Translations under genes and position numbers: made by a program
Source of the DNA: Antarcticimicrobium sediminis
GTDB lineage: Bacteria > Pseudomonadota > Alphaproteobacteria > Rhodobacterales > Rhodobacteraceae
Assembly (NCBI RefSeq): GCF_004348975.1
Contig: NZ_SMFP01000007.1
Span: forward strand, 180,401 to 244,400
Direction of reading: 5' to 3'
DNA length: 64,000 nt
Notes under the pieces: generated by a model
What the model was told of the DNA's origin: nothing
What the model saw: the letters and a program-made list of their open reading frames with translations, nothing else
Database searches by the model: none
Shown here: one piece after another, positions 18,573-26,644 of the stretch
How positions within the stretch are numbered: position 1 is the stretch's first letter
Layout: every line of letters starts with the position of its first letter

Positions 18573-21500
18573 TCAGAGGTCTTTCAGCCAGTCCATGGCC
18601 GGGTGAGAATCCTTGAGCTTGCCGCTGTGATAGGCGGCATACAGTTCTGAGAACCATTCGGCAGGGGCGCGGAACTGATAGCCGGTCACGCCCTTGCCCC
18701 GGGCCGACGCAAGGTAGCTGACCCAGTCCCCCTCCTGGCTTTCGTGATAGGCCCGGTTGCCGATGGTGCAGGACGTCGCCGCCACCTTGGTTTTCCACGG
18801 GGCTTTGCCGGTGCGGGCGCGATCCACCCAGATCTCGCAATCGCGCCGACGGCGATCCCATTCCTCGCTGTCGCAATCGCGCGGCTCGGGCACCGGCGGC
18901 GTCGAGTTTTCGCCCTTGATCATGTATTCGACCACATAGGCGGGGTCGAAATCAAACTTGCCCGACACCGCCTCGGCCACCGGGCGCACGTCGGCGCGGT
19001 AATGACGCCAGCCGCCATAGGTGTCGTTGTCCTCGCCCAGATGCCGGGTCATGAAGCCGATCTTGTCGTCAACCGCATGGGCGACCTCGTGCAGGGTGTT
19101 CCAGTTGAAGAAGCTGACCGGTTCGTCCTCTTTGGTCATGTACCTGTCATCCTGCGGGCCCAACTCGACCTCCTGGCTGATGGCATAGATCGCGCTGGTC
19201 TTGGCCTCGCCCTCATGCATGGCGACGACCTTGGAGACGAAGTTGAAATAGGACCCGTCCTGCACCCCGCCACGATGCGAAAAGCTCAGGAAACTGTCAT
19301 TGTCCAGCGTGTCACTGCCCGGCAGCGCCGCCATCAGATCATAGAACCGGCGCAGGTTGGGGGCGGCCCGATCATAATCGTCGTCCTTGGTCGATTTCTT
19401 TTTGTACTTGCCGTCATCGCCCTGGACCCAGCGCGCATTGGACAGCGTCAGATCGCAGCCAAAGCGCTCCTTGAAGGCGACCGCGACGACCTTGCGCTGG
19501 ATGTCCGGCTCCAGCGTGTTGATGATCCGGTCCAGCGCCTTGGTGCTTTCCGCATCGCCGAGAAAGGCGCGGATATCTTCCCCATCGGGCACCTCGTTGG
19601 CGGCAAGTTTCAGGCGCAGCTCGGCCGCCGGGATCTGGGCGCGGGCGGTTTTCAGATCGCTTGCCGCGCCCTTGTAATCATCGGCAGCCGCCTTGATTTC
19701 CGACGCGTCCAGCGCGGTGCGGGCGGCGGCGATATCGGATTTGATCAGGTGCCGGTCGCGGTGTTTTTCCAGACGATTGGCCAGCTCGAACCGGATCTGG
19801 TTACGCTCGGCGGTATAGGTGGCGTGCCGATCCAATTCGGTGCGCAGGGCCCGCAAGGCCGTGATCGCCTGCTCGATGGTGTCGGTGCTGGCGGCGCGCC
19901 GGGCGCGATCGCGCCGGGCCTCGGTCATCGCCGTCTCGACCCGGGCCGATTCGGCCTCCACCGCAGCGCGCTTGGCGTCATACTCCGGGTGTTGCGTCAG
20001 CGTCGCAACCAGCCCGCGCGCCAGATCGGCGGCATCGCAAAGCTGGTCGAACTGCCCCATTTCCGAGGCAATGGCGCGACAGTGATCGACCGCCTCGCCG
20101 ACCTTGGTGCGGGCGGTCGCGAAGTCTTCCTCGGCCGCGTCACGGGCCGCTTGCAGCGCGTTCTGCACCTCGTCCAGCAGGCTCTTTACATACATGGCCG
20201 AGGGGCGACCGCGCAGCTGTTTGAAGGTGGCATCGGCGGCCTTGATCGACATTTTCAGCCCATCACTATCCTCTTCCCCCACCTCCTTGATCGTCTCCAT
20301 CACCACACCAAAGGCCGCCTGCCCGTCCATCGTATTGGCGGCGGTGGCACAGTCTGAGAGCAACTCTTCGAACAAGGCGCGGGCCATGGTGAAATCAAAG
20401 GCAGCCGCCTTGGCCTGGGCATTGTCGCGCTTGCCCTCCAACCTTGCGAACAGCGGCGCGATAGAGGCGGTGTCGCGCGCCGTGATCCGTTGCAGCGCGA
20501 CCAGACCGGCCTCGCGCGCAGCGACAAAACGTTCAAAGTGATCGACCTGATCCTCAAGCGCGTCGCAGGCCGCGACAAACCCCTCCAGCTTGCGCAGGGC
20601 GCCAGCGAACTGGGTCATCTCGCCATCCTTGAGCGCCGCATCATAGCGCAGCTTGAGCGCATCGATCTGATCATGTGCTGGCCCCATCACCGCATCGTCC
20701 CGCTCCTGCAGCGACCGGATCGCAGCCTCGGCAGGGGTTTTGGCCTTCTCATAGGCGGGATACTCGGCAATCGCCTTGACCACCCGATCCACCAGATAAG
20801 AGGTCCGCAGGATCTGAACATAGGCGGCGCGATAGGCGTGCTGCTCCATCAGGCGATCAACCCCCGCGATGACCTCGTGCAGGCGCGCGATCTGCTCGGC
20901 AATCGCCGGATGATGAAGGTCTTTCGCGCCGGTATCGGTATAGTGGGTCTTATACGCTGCAACGGCCATCTTATAGCTCGCTGCCAGTTCCAGATAGGGC
21001 ATGAGCAGCCCATCTCCTTCCTTGGCCAGCGCCCTGACGCGAGAAATGTCGCGCGCGCCCAGCGCCGCGTCCATGTCTGTCTTGATCCGCTCAAGCCGGG
21101 CTATTTCGTCCCCCAAGCCGGGTGCAACAGTGCCTTTTCGCAACGCCCTGAGCCCATCCTTGATCCTGTCGCGCGCGGGTTTATAGCAGCTTGCATAGAC
21201 GTCGCGCACCTGCTCGGCGATGCCGATCTGGCGGTTCGCCTCGCTCAGCTCGTTCAGCGCAGCGGCGTAATTGCCGCGCTGTTCCAGCCGCCCGGCGGCG
21301 CGCAGCCGCGTTTTGACTTCGTCCAGTTCAGGATCAAGGCTTTTGTCGACATTGCCATCCTTGAGAATATCGCGATCCAGCTCGATCAGCTCTTGTTTCT
21401 GCTGGACCAACTCGCGCTGGCCAATCTGCGTCGCCACCGCCTTGCAGGCGACGATGCCCTGCTCGATACAGGCGCGCGCCCCGGCGGCATCTGGCGGCAC

Positions 21501-23693
21501 CGCGCCCAGCAAGGCGCGGCCCGATGCGGCGGTTTGCTCGGCGGCCTTCAGCTTGCCCGCGAACACCTTATCGGGATCCAGCGTCGCAACCGCGCGGGCG
21601 ATGTTTTGCACCTCGGCCAGTGCCGCATCAAAATCGCGGACGATGTTATCCAGCTTGGTCGCGTCCTGCAGGCCGTCGATCTGCGTGGCAATATCGGCGG
21701 CACGGGTGCCCCGGGCCAATTCTATGGCACCATGCTCCAGCAAACGCACAGCGTCGGCCCAATCGCCGGACTGGCTGGCCGCTTGCGCGTTTGCCATGCT
21801 TTGGCGGACGATGGCGATGGCCTCGGCGGCCTGCTCGCCGCCCGGTGCGCCGCCTTCCAGCCGGGCAATCTCGTCGCCCAGATCCTGTCGCCTCTGCAGA
21901 TAATCCTGCGCCTGATCGGCCAGCGCCATCATCGCATCATGCTTGTCCTTGAGCGCGACGGCCGCCGCGACCGCAAGGCCGAAATCCTTGTCGGTGCCGG
22001 TGGTGTAATCCTTGATACGCGCCGCGTCATCCTTGAGCCGCTGATAGTAGTCCTCGATCGCGATCCGCCCGCCCGGCCCCTTCCGGCTGCGGGCTGCACG
22101 TCGGCGCGCAGTGAAAAGCGGATATTCGGTGTTGAAGGCAGTCACGCGGGCGATCTTTCTGTCCAGCGCAACAAAATGTCCCCGCGCCGCCTGCAGCCTA
22201 TGCGATCCCCCCAGCAAGTCGCCGGTGCGGGCCAGCTGGACGGCATCCCTCAGGGTGCTGCGCAGCAGGTCGATTTCATCTGCGACCTTGTCGGTCACCG
22301 CCGCGTCCATCTTATCATAGGCCTTGAGCTTTGCGGCGACCGCTTTCAAATTCCTGTTGTAGCTGCGCAATGCGACCAACAACCGATCACAAGCCCCAAC
22401 CGCCGCCGGGATCGCATCCAGATTGCGCACGGCCTCGGCCATGTCATCCGTGTCGCGCGCGGCCTTGGCATCCACCATCAGCTGCAGCGCGGCCTCGATC
22501 GCCGTCTTGATCTGCGGCGCCCCGGCATAGCCCCCGGGAGCTGGCAAATCATCCAGCATCGCCTGCCGGGTTGCCTCGATCACAAGGTAGCGGCCGTAAT
22601 CATCGGCGATATCCAGCAGCGTCACCGCGCGCGCCGCCTGCGGCAATAGATCGGCATGCGCGCCAGCAAAATCGCCATGATCGGCCTTGCCCTGCGCGCT
22701 GTCATAGGCGGCTGCGATGACGTCGAATTTCGGCTTTACAAAGGTCGGCTCGTCCCTGTGCGCGTGACCGGTGAGCATATCCCAAGGGCGCAGAAAGCGG
22801 CGCTCCAGCTCACGCCATGCGGTCTTGTCGTCGATCCGTCTGTCGACCGCGGCAGTGGCTGCCTCAAAGGCCGTTCGCGCCGCGGTTGCCGCTGCCGGAA
22901 GATCCCGCGCCGCCGCCTCGCCCGCCGTATCCAACCGCCGGTCGACTCGGTCCAGCACCGCCGCAATATCGTCGGGGATCGCAGCGGCGGTAAACGCCCG
23001 CGTTGCCCGGTCGCGCAGTTGCAGCATCCCGTTGAACACCTCGGTCAGGTCGCGGCGCGCCTGCTGCACCCGGTCCTCCAGCCCCTCTTCGGCGCTTTCG
23101 CGCACCTCTTGCAGAACCTCGACGCGCAAAGCAAAGGGACTGACGACCTCTGCCGCCTCCAACAGGGCCGACAACCGGTCCAGCGCCTTGCCCGCGCTGT
23201 CGAGATCCGCGACCGAGTCGGTATCAACCCCGCTTTGATATTTGTCCTGCGCAAAGCCCCAGACCAAAGCGATGTCACCCTGATTGTCGAGCGCCAGCGC
23301 CTCGGGGCCGGAGCGGAGCGCGCCCAGCAAGGCTTCAACCCGATCCCGCATGGCGTCGACCTTTTTGCCGGCCTCTTTCTGCTGCACCCGGATCCAGACA
23401 AGCGTGTTCACCTCGGACAGCTTTTCGAGCCCGCCCTCGAAGTTCAACTTTTTCGGATTGGCCTCGATGATGTCTTCGGCGCGCGCCAGTTCGGCCAGCA
23501 GGGGGCCGCGCATGTTCGGATCCTCGATCAGAAGAATGCGCTCCTCCACCGCGTCACGACGTACGTTGAACTTTCCGAATTCACGCGCCGCCTCATCGCG
23601 CCGTTTGCGGGCCTTTTTCTTGCCGATGCGCTTGGGCACCCGAATATACGTGTTGATGAATTCGATCTGCTCGGGGGTAAGGCCATCGGGCAT
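18573..23693 (-). CDS. Giant alpha-helical repeat protein with C-terminal HEVAH zincin domain
   Basis: 1706 residues from the ATG at 23693 (MPDGLTPEQIEF), chosen because GGAG lies nine bases upstream; a longer TTG-started form to 23753 lacks such a site. The first ~1330 residues are Ala/Asp/Leu-rich helix with degenerate repeats of a pattern like GDYxxAxxxLxxAxxxV, then a Tyr/Arg linker (NTEYPLFTARRRAA near residue 520, AEYPAYEKAKTP near 975, QHPEYDAKRAAV near 1235). The last ~350 residues form a globular domain with HEVAHAVDD (His1535, Glu1536, His1539) and EWFSELYAAYHSG (Glu1679/Glu1683), which fits a gluzincin Zn site. No signal peptide or membrane helix. I do not recognise a named family; the architecture resembles repeat-scaffold toxins or effectors with a C-terminal enzyme. 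CpXC follows 22 bp downstream. Confidence 0.8.
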   Translation of the reverse strand: MPDGLTPEQIEFINTYIRVPKRIGKKKARKRRDEAAREFGKFNVRRDAVEERILLIEDPNMRGPLLAELARAEDIIEANPKKLNFEGGLEKLSEVNTLVWIRVQQKEAGKKVDAMRDRVEALLGALRSGPEALALDNQGDIALVWGFAQDKYQSGVDTDSVADLDSAGKALDRLSALLEAAEVVSPFALRVEVLQEVRESAEEGLEDRVQQARRDLTEVFNGMLQLRDRATRAFTAAAIPDDIAAVLDRVDRRLDTAGEAAARDLPAAATAARTAFEAATAAVDRRIDDKTAWRELERRFLRPWDMLTGHAHRDEPTFVKPKFDVIAAAYDSAQGKADHGDFAGAHADLLPQAARAVTLLDIADDYGRYLVIEATRQAMLDDLPAPGGYAGAPQIKTAIEAALQLMVDAKAARDTDDMAEAVRNLDAIPAAVGACDRLLVALRSYNRNLKAVAAKLKAYDKMDAAVTDKVADEIDLLRSTLRDAVQLARTGDLLGGSHRLQAARGHFVALDRKIARVTAFNTEYPLFTARRRAARSRKGPGGRIAIEDYYQRLKDDAARIKDYTTGTDKDFGLAVAAAVALKDKHDAMMALADQAQDYLQRRQDLGDEIARLEGGAPGGEQAAEAIAIVRQSMANAQAASQSGDWADAVRLLEHGAIELARGTRAADIATQIDGLQDATKLDNIVRDFDAALAEVQNIARAVATLDPDKVFAGKLKAAEQTAASGRALLGAVPPDAAGARACIEQGIVACKAVATQIGQRELVQQKQELIELDRDILKDGNVDKSLDPELDEVKTRLRAAGRLEQRGNYAAALNELSEANRQIGIAEQVRDVYASCYKPARDRIKDGLRALRKGTVAPGLGDEIARLERIKTDMDAALGARDISRVRALAKEGDGLLMPYLELAASYKMAVAAYKTHYTDTGAKDLHHPAIAEQIARLHEVIAGVDRLMEQHAYRAAYVQILRTSYLVDRVVKAIAEYPAYEKAKTPAEAAIRSLQERDDAVMGPAHDQIDALKLRYDAALKDGEMTQFAGALRKLEGFVAACDALEDQVDHFERFVAAREAGLVALQRITARDTASIAPLFARLEGKRDNAQAKAAAFDFTMARALFEELLSDCATAANTMDGQAAFGVVMETIKEVGEEDSDGLKMSIKAADATFKQLRGRPSAMYVKSLLDEVQNALQAARDAAEEDFATARTKVGEAVDHCRAIASEMGQFDQLCDAADLARGLVATLTQHPEYDAKRAAVEAESARVETAMTEARRDRARRAASTDTIEQAITALRALRTELDRHATYTAERNQIRFELANRLEKHRDRHLIKSDIAAARTALDASEIKAAADDYKGAASDLKTARAQIPAAELRLKLAANEVPDGEDIRAFLGDAESTKALDRIINTLEPDIQRKVVAVAFKERFGCDLTLSNARWVQGDDGKYKKKSTKDDDYDRAAPNLRRFYDLMAALPGSDTLDNDSFLSFSHRGGVQDGSYFNFVSKVVAMHEGEAKTSAIYAISQEVELGPQDDRYMTKEDEPVSFFNWNTLHEVAHAVDDKIGFMTRHLGEDNDTYGGWRHYRADVRPVAEAVSGKFDFDPAYVVEYMIKGENSTPPVPEPRDCDSEEWDRRRRDCEIWVDRARTGKAPWKTKVAATSCTIGNRAYHESQEGDWVSYLASARGKGVTGYQFRAPAEWFSELYAAYHSGKLKDSHPAMDWLKDL

Positions 23694-23834
23694 CGGCGCG
23701 GGCTCCAGAAAAATGTTCACCGTGAAATCCGGCGAAAGAAACAAGTAAATCAAACAATGCGTTCATGCAGAGTGACCTGGTCCACTGATTCGGGGCAAGC
23801 GCGGGCGCGGAAAATCCGCTCACTCTGCCCCCGC

Positions 23835-24926
23835 TCACTCTGCCAGTGTGAATTCAATCCGCCGGTTGCGCGCCTTGTTGGCGGGGGTGCTGTTCGGCAC
23901 CAGCGGCTCGGCCTCGCCAAGCCCCCGCGTTTGCAACCGCGACCGCGCGATGCCGCGCGTGGCCAGCGCGGCGGCCACAGCATCGGCGCGGGCCCGGCTA
24001 AGCCGCAGGTTGGCCTGTGCCGCACCATCGGAATCGGTGTGCCCGGCGATCAAAAGACGCAGGCCAGCACAGCCCTTGGCGATCTCGGCCACCCGATCAA
24101 GCGCCGGACCGCTGTTGGCGCGTAGCCGCGTGCTGCCGGGCGAAAACTGGATGCCGCCGGCGCGCGATGCCTCTGCCAAGCTGTCGGCGCACCCCGCGCG
24201 CCCCGCCGCTGAAGGCGCGGTTGCCTGCGGCGCTGACGCCGTATCCGCAGCCGTATTGGGCGCGTCGGGGCTGCCACGCTCAAACACCAGGGTAAAGCTG
24301 ACGATGCCGACCGGCACGATCGACACCCCGGCGGCCTGCTCCATCGTGGCGATGCCCTGTGCCATGCCGAGCTTGGCCGCCGAAACCGGGATCGGCGCGA
24401 CCGAGGCAACCTCGACCCGATCCTCCCCCAGAAGGGCAACAGAAACCCGTGCGTGGTTGCTCAACGTCATACCGTGCAGCGACAGCGCATAGCTGAGGTC
24501 GATCTCCTTGCGGGTCAGCGCGGGCAGGTCGCGCAGCAAGGCCGCGTCAAGCTGGGCGGTGATCACCGCCTCGGGGTGTTGAAAGCTCTCGAACAGCATG
24601 AAGCGCAGCCGCACATTGCGCAGGTCAACGCCGGTATCCACCGAATCCAGCAGCACGCGGATCTGCGCCTTGCCCTGATCGGTGATCAGGCCGCTGATCG
24701 TGTCGAACCGGTTGGCTTCGGCCAGATCACCGTTCTTGATCGACAGGAACCGCAACTCGGACGCCGCAGGATCAAGGTGCCAGCCACCCACAAACGGCTG
24801 CACCCCCTGAGCCCGCGCAGCCGGCACAAAGGCGAGTGCCAAAGCAACCGCAAAAATCGATGCGAAAACGGGCACCATAAGCGGGCCCCTTACCACCAGG
24901 GACCAAAGGCGTGACACTGCCGTCAT
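23835..24926 (-). CDS. YceI-like domain fused to OmpA peptidoglycan-binding domain
   Basis: 363 residues, exported. The N-terminus has a hydrophobic segment ending VPAARAQG. About residues 45-235 resemble YceI-like lipocalin-fold proteins (GGWHLDPAASELRFLSIKNG, ANRFDTISGLI, IRVLLDSVDTGVDLRNVRLR). The final ~105 residues are an OmpA C-terminal domain with IQFSPGSTRLRANSGPALDR, IAGHTDSDGAAQANLRLSRA and NKARNRRIEFTLAE, which binds diaminopimelate in peptidoglycan. The start has a strong AAGGAGG. The gene lies upstream of, and on the same strand as, the giant zincin gene (about 140 bp between stop and chosen start), and it diverges from the caspase gene. Predicted as a periplasmic, wall-tethered lipid- or isoprenoid-binding protein; the ligand is unknown. 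Confidence 0.85.
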   Translation of the reverse strand: MTAVSRLWSLVVRGPLMVPVFASIFAVALALAFVPAARAQGVQPFVGGWHLDPAASELRFLSIKNGDLAEANRFDTISGLITDQGKAQIRVLLDSVDTGVDLRNVRLRFMLFESFQHPEAVITAQLDAALLRDLPALTRKEIDLSYALSLHGMTLSNHARVSVALLGEDRVEVASVAPIPVSAAKLGMAQGIATMEQAAGVSIVPVGIVSFTLVFERGSPDAPNTAADTASAPQATAPSAAGRAGCADSLAEASRAGGIQFSPGSTRLRANSGPALDRVAEIAKGCAGLRLLIAGHTDSDGAAQANLRLSRARADAVAAALATRGIARSRLQTRGLGEAEPLVPNSTPANKARNRRIEFTLAE

Positions 24927-25092
24927 GCGATCCTCCTTTTCGCAGGCTATCCGTTGCGTTGAAATCAGCGTAACAGCAATCTTGCCCGAGACGACGGAAA
25001 AAGCGATAGTTTCAATGCATTAAATAATTTCGATGCGACATGTCGACCTTGGCCCCGGTTGCGGGACGGTCGGGCGGGACCGGGAACACCGA
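24927..25092. promoter_or_regulatory. Divergent promoter region between YceI-OmpA and caspase genes
   Basis: 166 bp between the two outward-reading starts. It contains a locally AT-rich patch around 25000-25030 (AGTTTCAATGCATTAAATAA), which is where promoter elements would be expected in this GC-rich DNA. I see no clear operator palindrome. The two flanking exported proteins could be co-regulated from here. Confidence 0.4.
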
Positions 25093-26583
25093 ATGCGTTG
25101 GCACAACAAAGTCTACCCCCTTCTGCGCGGTGCGCTGCTTCTTCTCATGCTGGCGATCGGGATGGCGCGACCGGCCGGGGCCGAAGAACGGCTGGCGCTG
25201 ATCATCGGCAATTCCGCCTATGGCAGTGTCACCGCGCTGGATAATCCGGTAAATGACGCCGACCTGATCGCCGGCGCGCTGGAGGGGCTGGGGTTTCAGG
25301 TCTCGTTGATCACCGATGCCAATCAGATCGCAATGAAACGCGGCATCGCCCAGTTCGGCCGCGCCCTGCGCGAGGCCGGCAAAGACGCCACCGGCCTGTT
25401 CTATTATGCCGGGCACGGGGTGCAGAGCTTTGGCACCAACTACCTGCTGCCGGTGGATGTGGCGCTGGCCGATCCCGCCGATCTTGATCTGGTGGCGGTC
25501 GAGGCGCAATCGGTGCTGCGCCAGATGTATTCGGCGCGCAACCGCACCAATATCGTGATCCTCGACGCCTGCCGCAACAACCCGTTCTCGTCGCTGCCAG
25601 AGTTCAACGACAGCGGCCTTGCCGAGATGCAGGCCCCCACCGGGACCTTTCTGGCCTATGCCACCGAACCGGGCGGCGTGGCGCTGGATGGATCCGGCGG
25701 CAACAGCCCCTTTACCCAGGCGCTGGCAAAAGGGTTGCGCGAACCTGGCAAGCCGATCGAGCAGCTGTTCAAACAGGTGCGGGTCACGGTGCTGGAGCAG
25801 ACCGGCAACCAGCAGACGCCGTGGGACACCTCGTCGTTGACCAGCGATTTCTTCTTCGCCCCCGCCGCCACACCGACCGACACGCTGCAAGAGCTTCAGG
25901 TCTGGCGCAGTGTGCAGGCGGCCAGTGATCCGGTGCAGCTGATGCTGTTCCTGCGCGCCTATCCCGACAGCGCCTATGCCGAGGAGGCGCGGCGGTTGCT
26001 GGGCTCGGTGATGGAGTACGAATTGACCACCGGCAAAGAGACACCACCCTCTCCGTCCCGCGCCGGGCCTTCCGGGCAAGAACAGACGCAGCTGGCGGCG
26101 GCACAGCAGGCGGGCAGTGTTGTGCTGTATCGCGCCTTTCTCGACAGCTTCCCCGGCAGCGTCTATGCCGAGTTCGTGACGCAAGAGATCGCCGCGCTGG
26201 AAAAGAACGCCACAACCGATCCCGCAGGCCCGCCCGCCGCCGCGCCCACGCGGGCCGCCGAGGCCCCCGCCGAACCGGCACCGGAGGCCGGGCCGATCAC
26301 CTTTGCCAGCCCGCTGTTGTCGGCGGATCCGGCGATATCGGGCAAATCTCTGGCCGAGCTGATCAAGGCCAGCCCACTTTTCCCACCGATGGACGGGCTG
26401 CCCGAGAGCTATTGGAAGGACAAGACCTGCAGCAACTGCCACCAATGGTCGAAAGAGCGGCTCTGCGCCCAAGCCGGGGTCTATCAGGAGGCATCAAAGG
26501 CGCGCTCTCTCGACAAGAAGCACCCGTTTGGCGGCGGCGTAAAGCAGGCAATGAAAAGCTGGGCGGCGGGGGGCTGCCAATAG
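25093..26583 (+). CDS. Exported caspase-fold (peptidase C14) protein with C-terminal CxxCH motif
   Basis: 496 residues from the ATG at 25093, which begins a clear signal peptide (MRWHNKVYPLLRGALLLLML...GAEE). An in-frame ATG at 25033 would bury the signal, so the shorter form is preferred. The caspase domain spans about residues 30-260: RLALIIGNSAYGSVTALDNP, His108 in YYAGHGVQ and Cys160 in ILDACRNNPF form the catalytic dyad. A Pro/Ala-rich linker (about 345-400) leads to a ~70-residue tail with C446-S-N-C-H450 (a haem c attachment motif) plus two more cysteines. Bacterial caspase homologues cleave after basic residues and are linked to stress-induced death or defence; an exported one with a possible haem site is unusual. 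Divergent from the YceI-OmpA gene. Confidence 0.9.
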   Translation: MRWHNKVYPLLRGALLLLMLAIGMARPAGAEERLALIIGNSAYGSVTALDNPVNDADLIAGALEGLGFQVSLITDANQIAMKRGIAQFGRALREAGKDATGLFYYAGHGVQSFGTNYLLPVDVALADPADLDLVAVEAQSVLRQMYSARNRTNIVILDACRNNPFSSLPEFNDSGLAEMQAPTGTFLAYATEPGGVALDGSGGNSPFTQALAKGLREPGKPIEQLFKQVRVTVLEQTGNQQTPWDTSSLTSDFFFAPAATPTDTLQELQVWRSVQAASDPVQLMLFLRAYPDSAYAEEARRLLGSVMEYELTTGKETPPSPSRAGPSGQEQTQLAAAQQAGSVVLYRAFLDSFPGSVYAEFVTQEIAALEKNATTDPAGPPAAAPTRAAEAPAEPAPEAGPITFASPLLSADPAISGKSLAELIKASPLFPPMDGLPESYWKDKTCSNCHQWSKERLCAQAGVYQEASKARSLDKKHPFGGGVKQAMKSWAAGGCQ

Positions 26584-26597
26584 GGGCGGCGCCGGGG

Positions 26598-26636
26598 TTT
26601 GCCCATTTTCGGGGCAATACGTCCCGCCCGAAAATA
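26598..26636. terminator. Candidate bidirectional terminator between caspase gene and glpK
   Basis: The 61 bp between the convergent stops contains the inverted repeat ATTTTCGGG (26605-26613) and CCCGAAAAT (26627-26635), overlapping a second stem TTGCCC/GGGCAA. The A/T-rich outer ends give short U runs in either direction. No long U tract is present, so efficiency is uncertain. Confidence 0.45.
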
Positions 26637-26644
26637 CGCCCCGC

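Noticed and set aside
20490..22649. 719-codon open frame opposite the giant repeat gene, with further long frames at 18744-20357 and 22656-24125
   Set aside because: Composition follows the antisense of Ala/Asp-rich helix in GC-rich DNA; no domain or motif is recognisable, and the minus-strand gene has clear catalytic motifs and a ribosome site.
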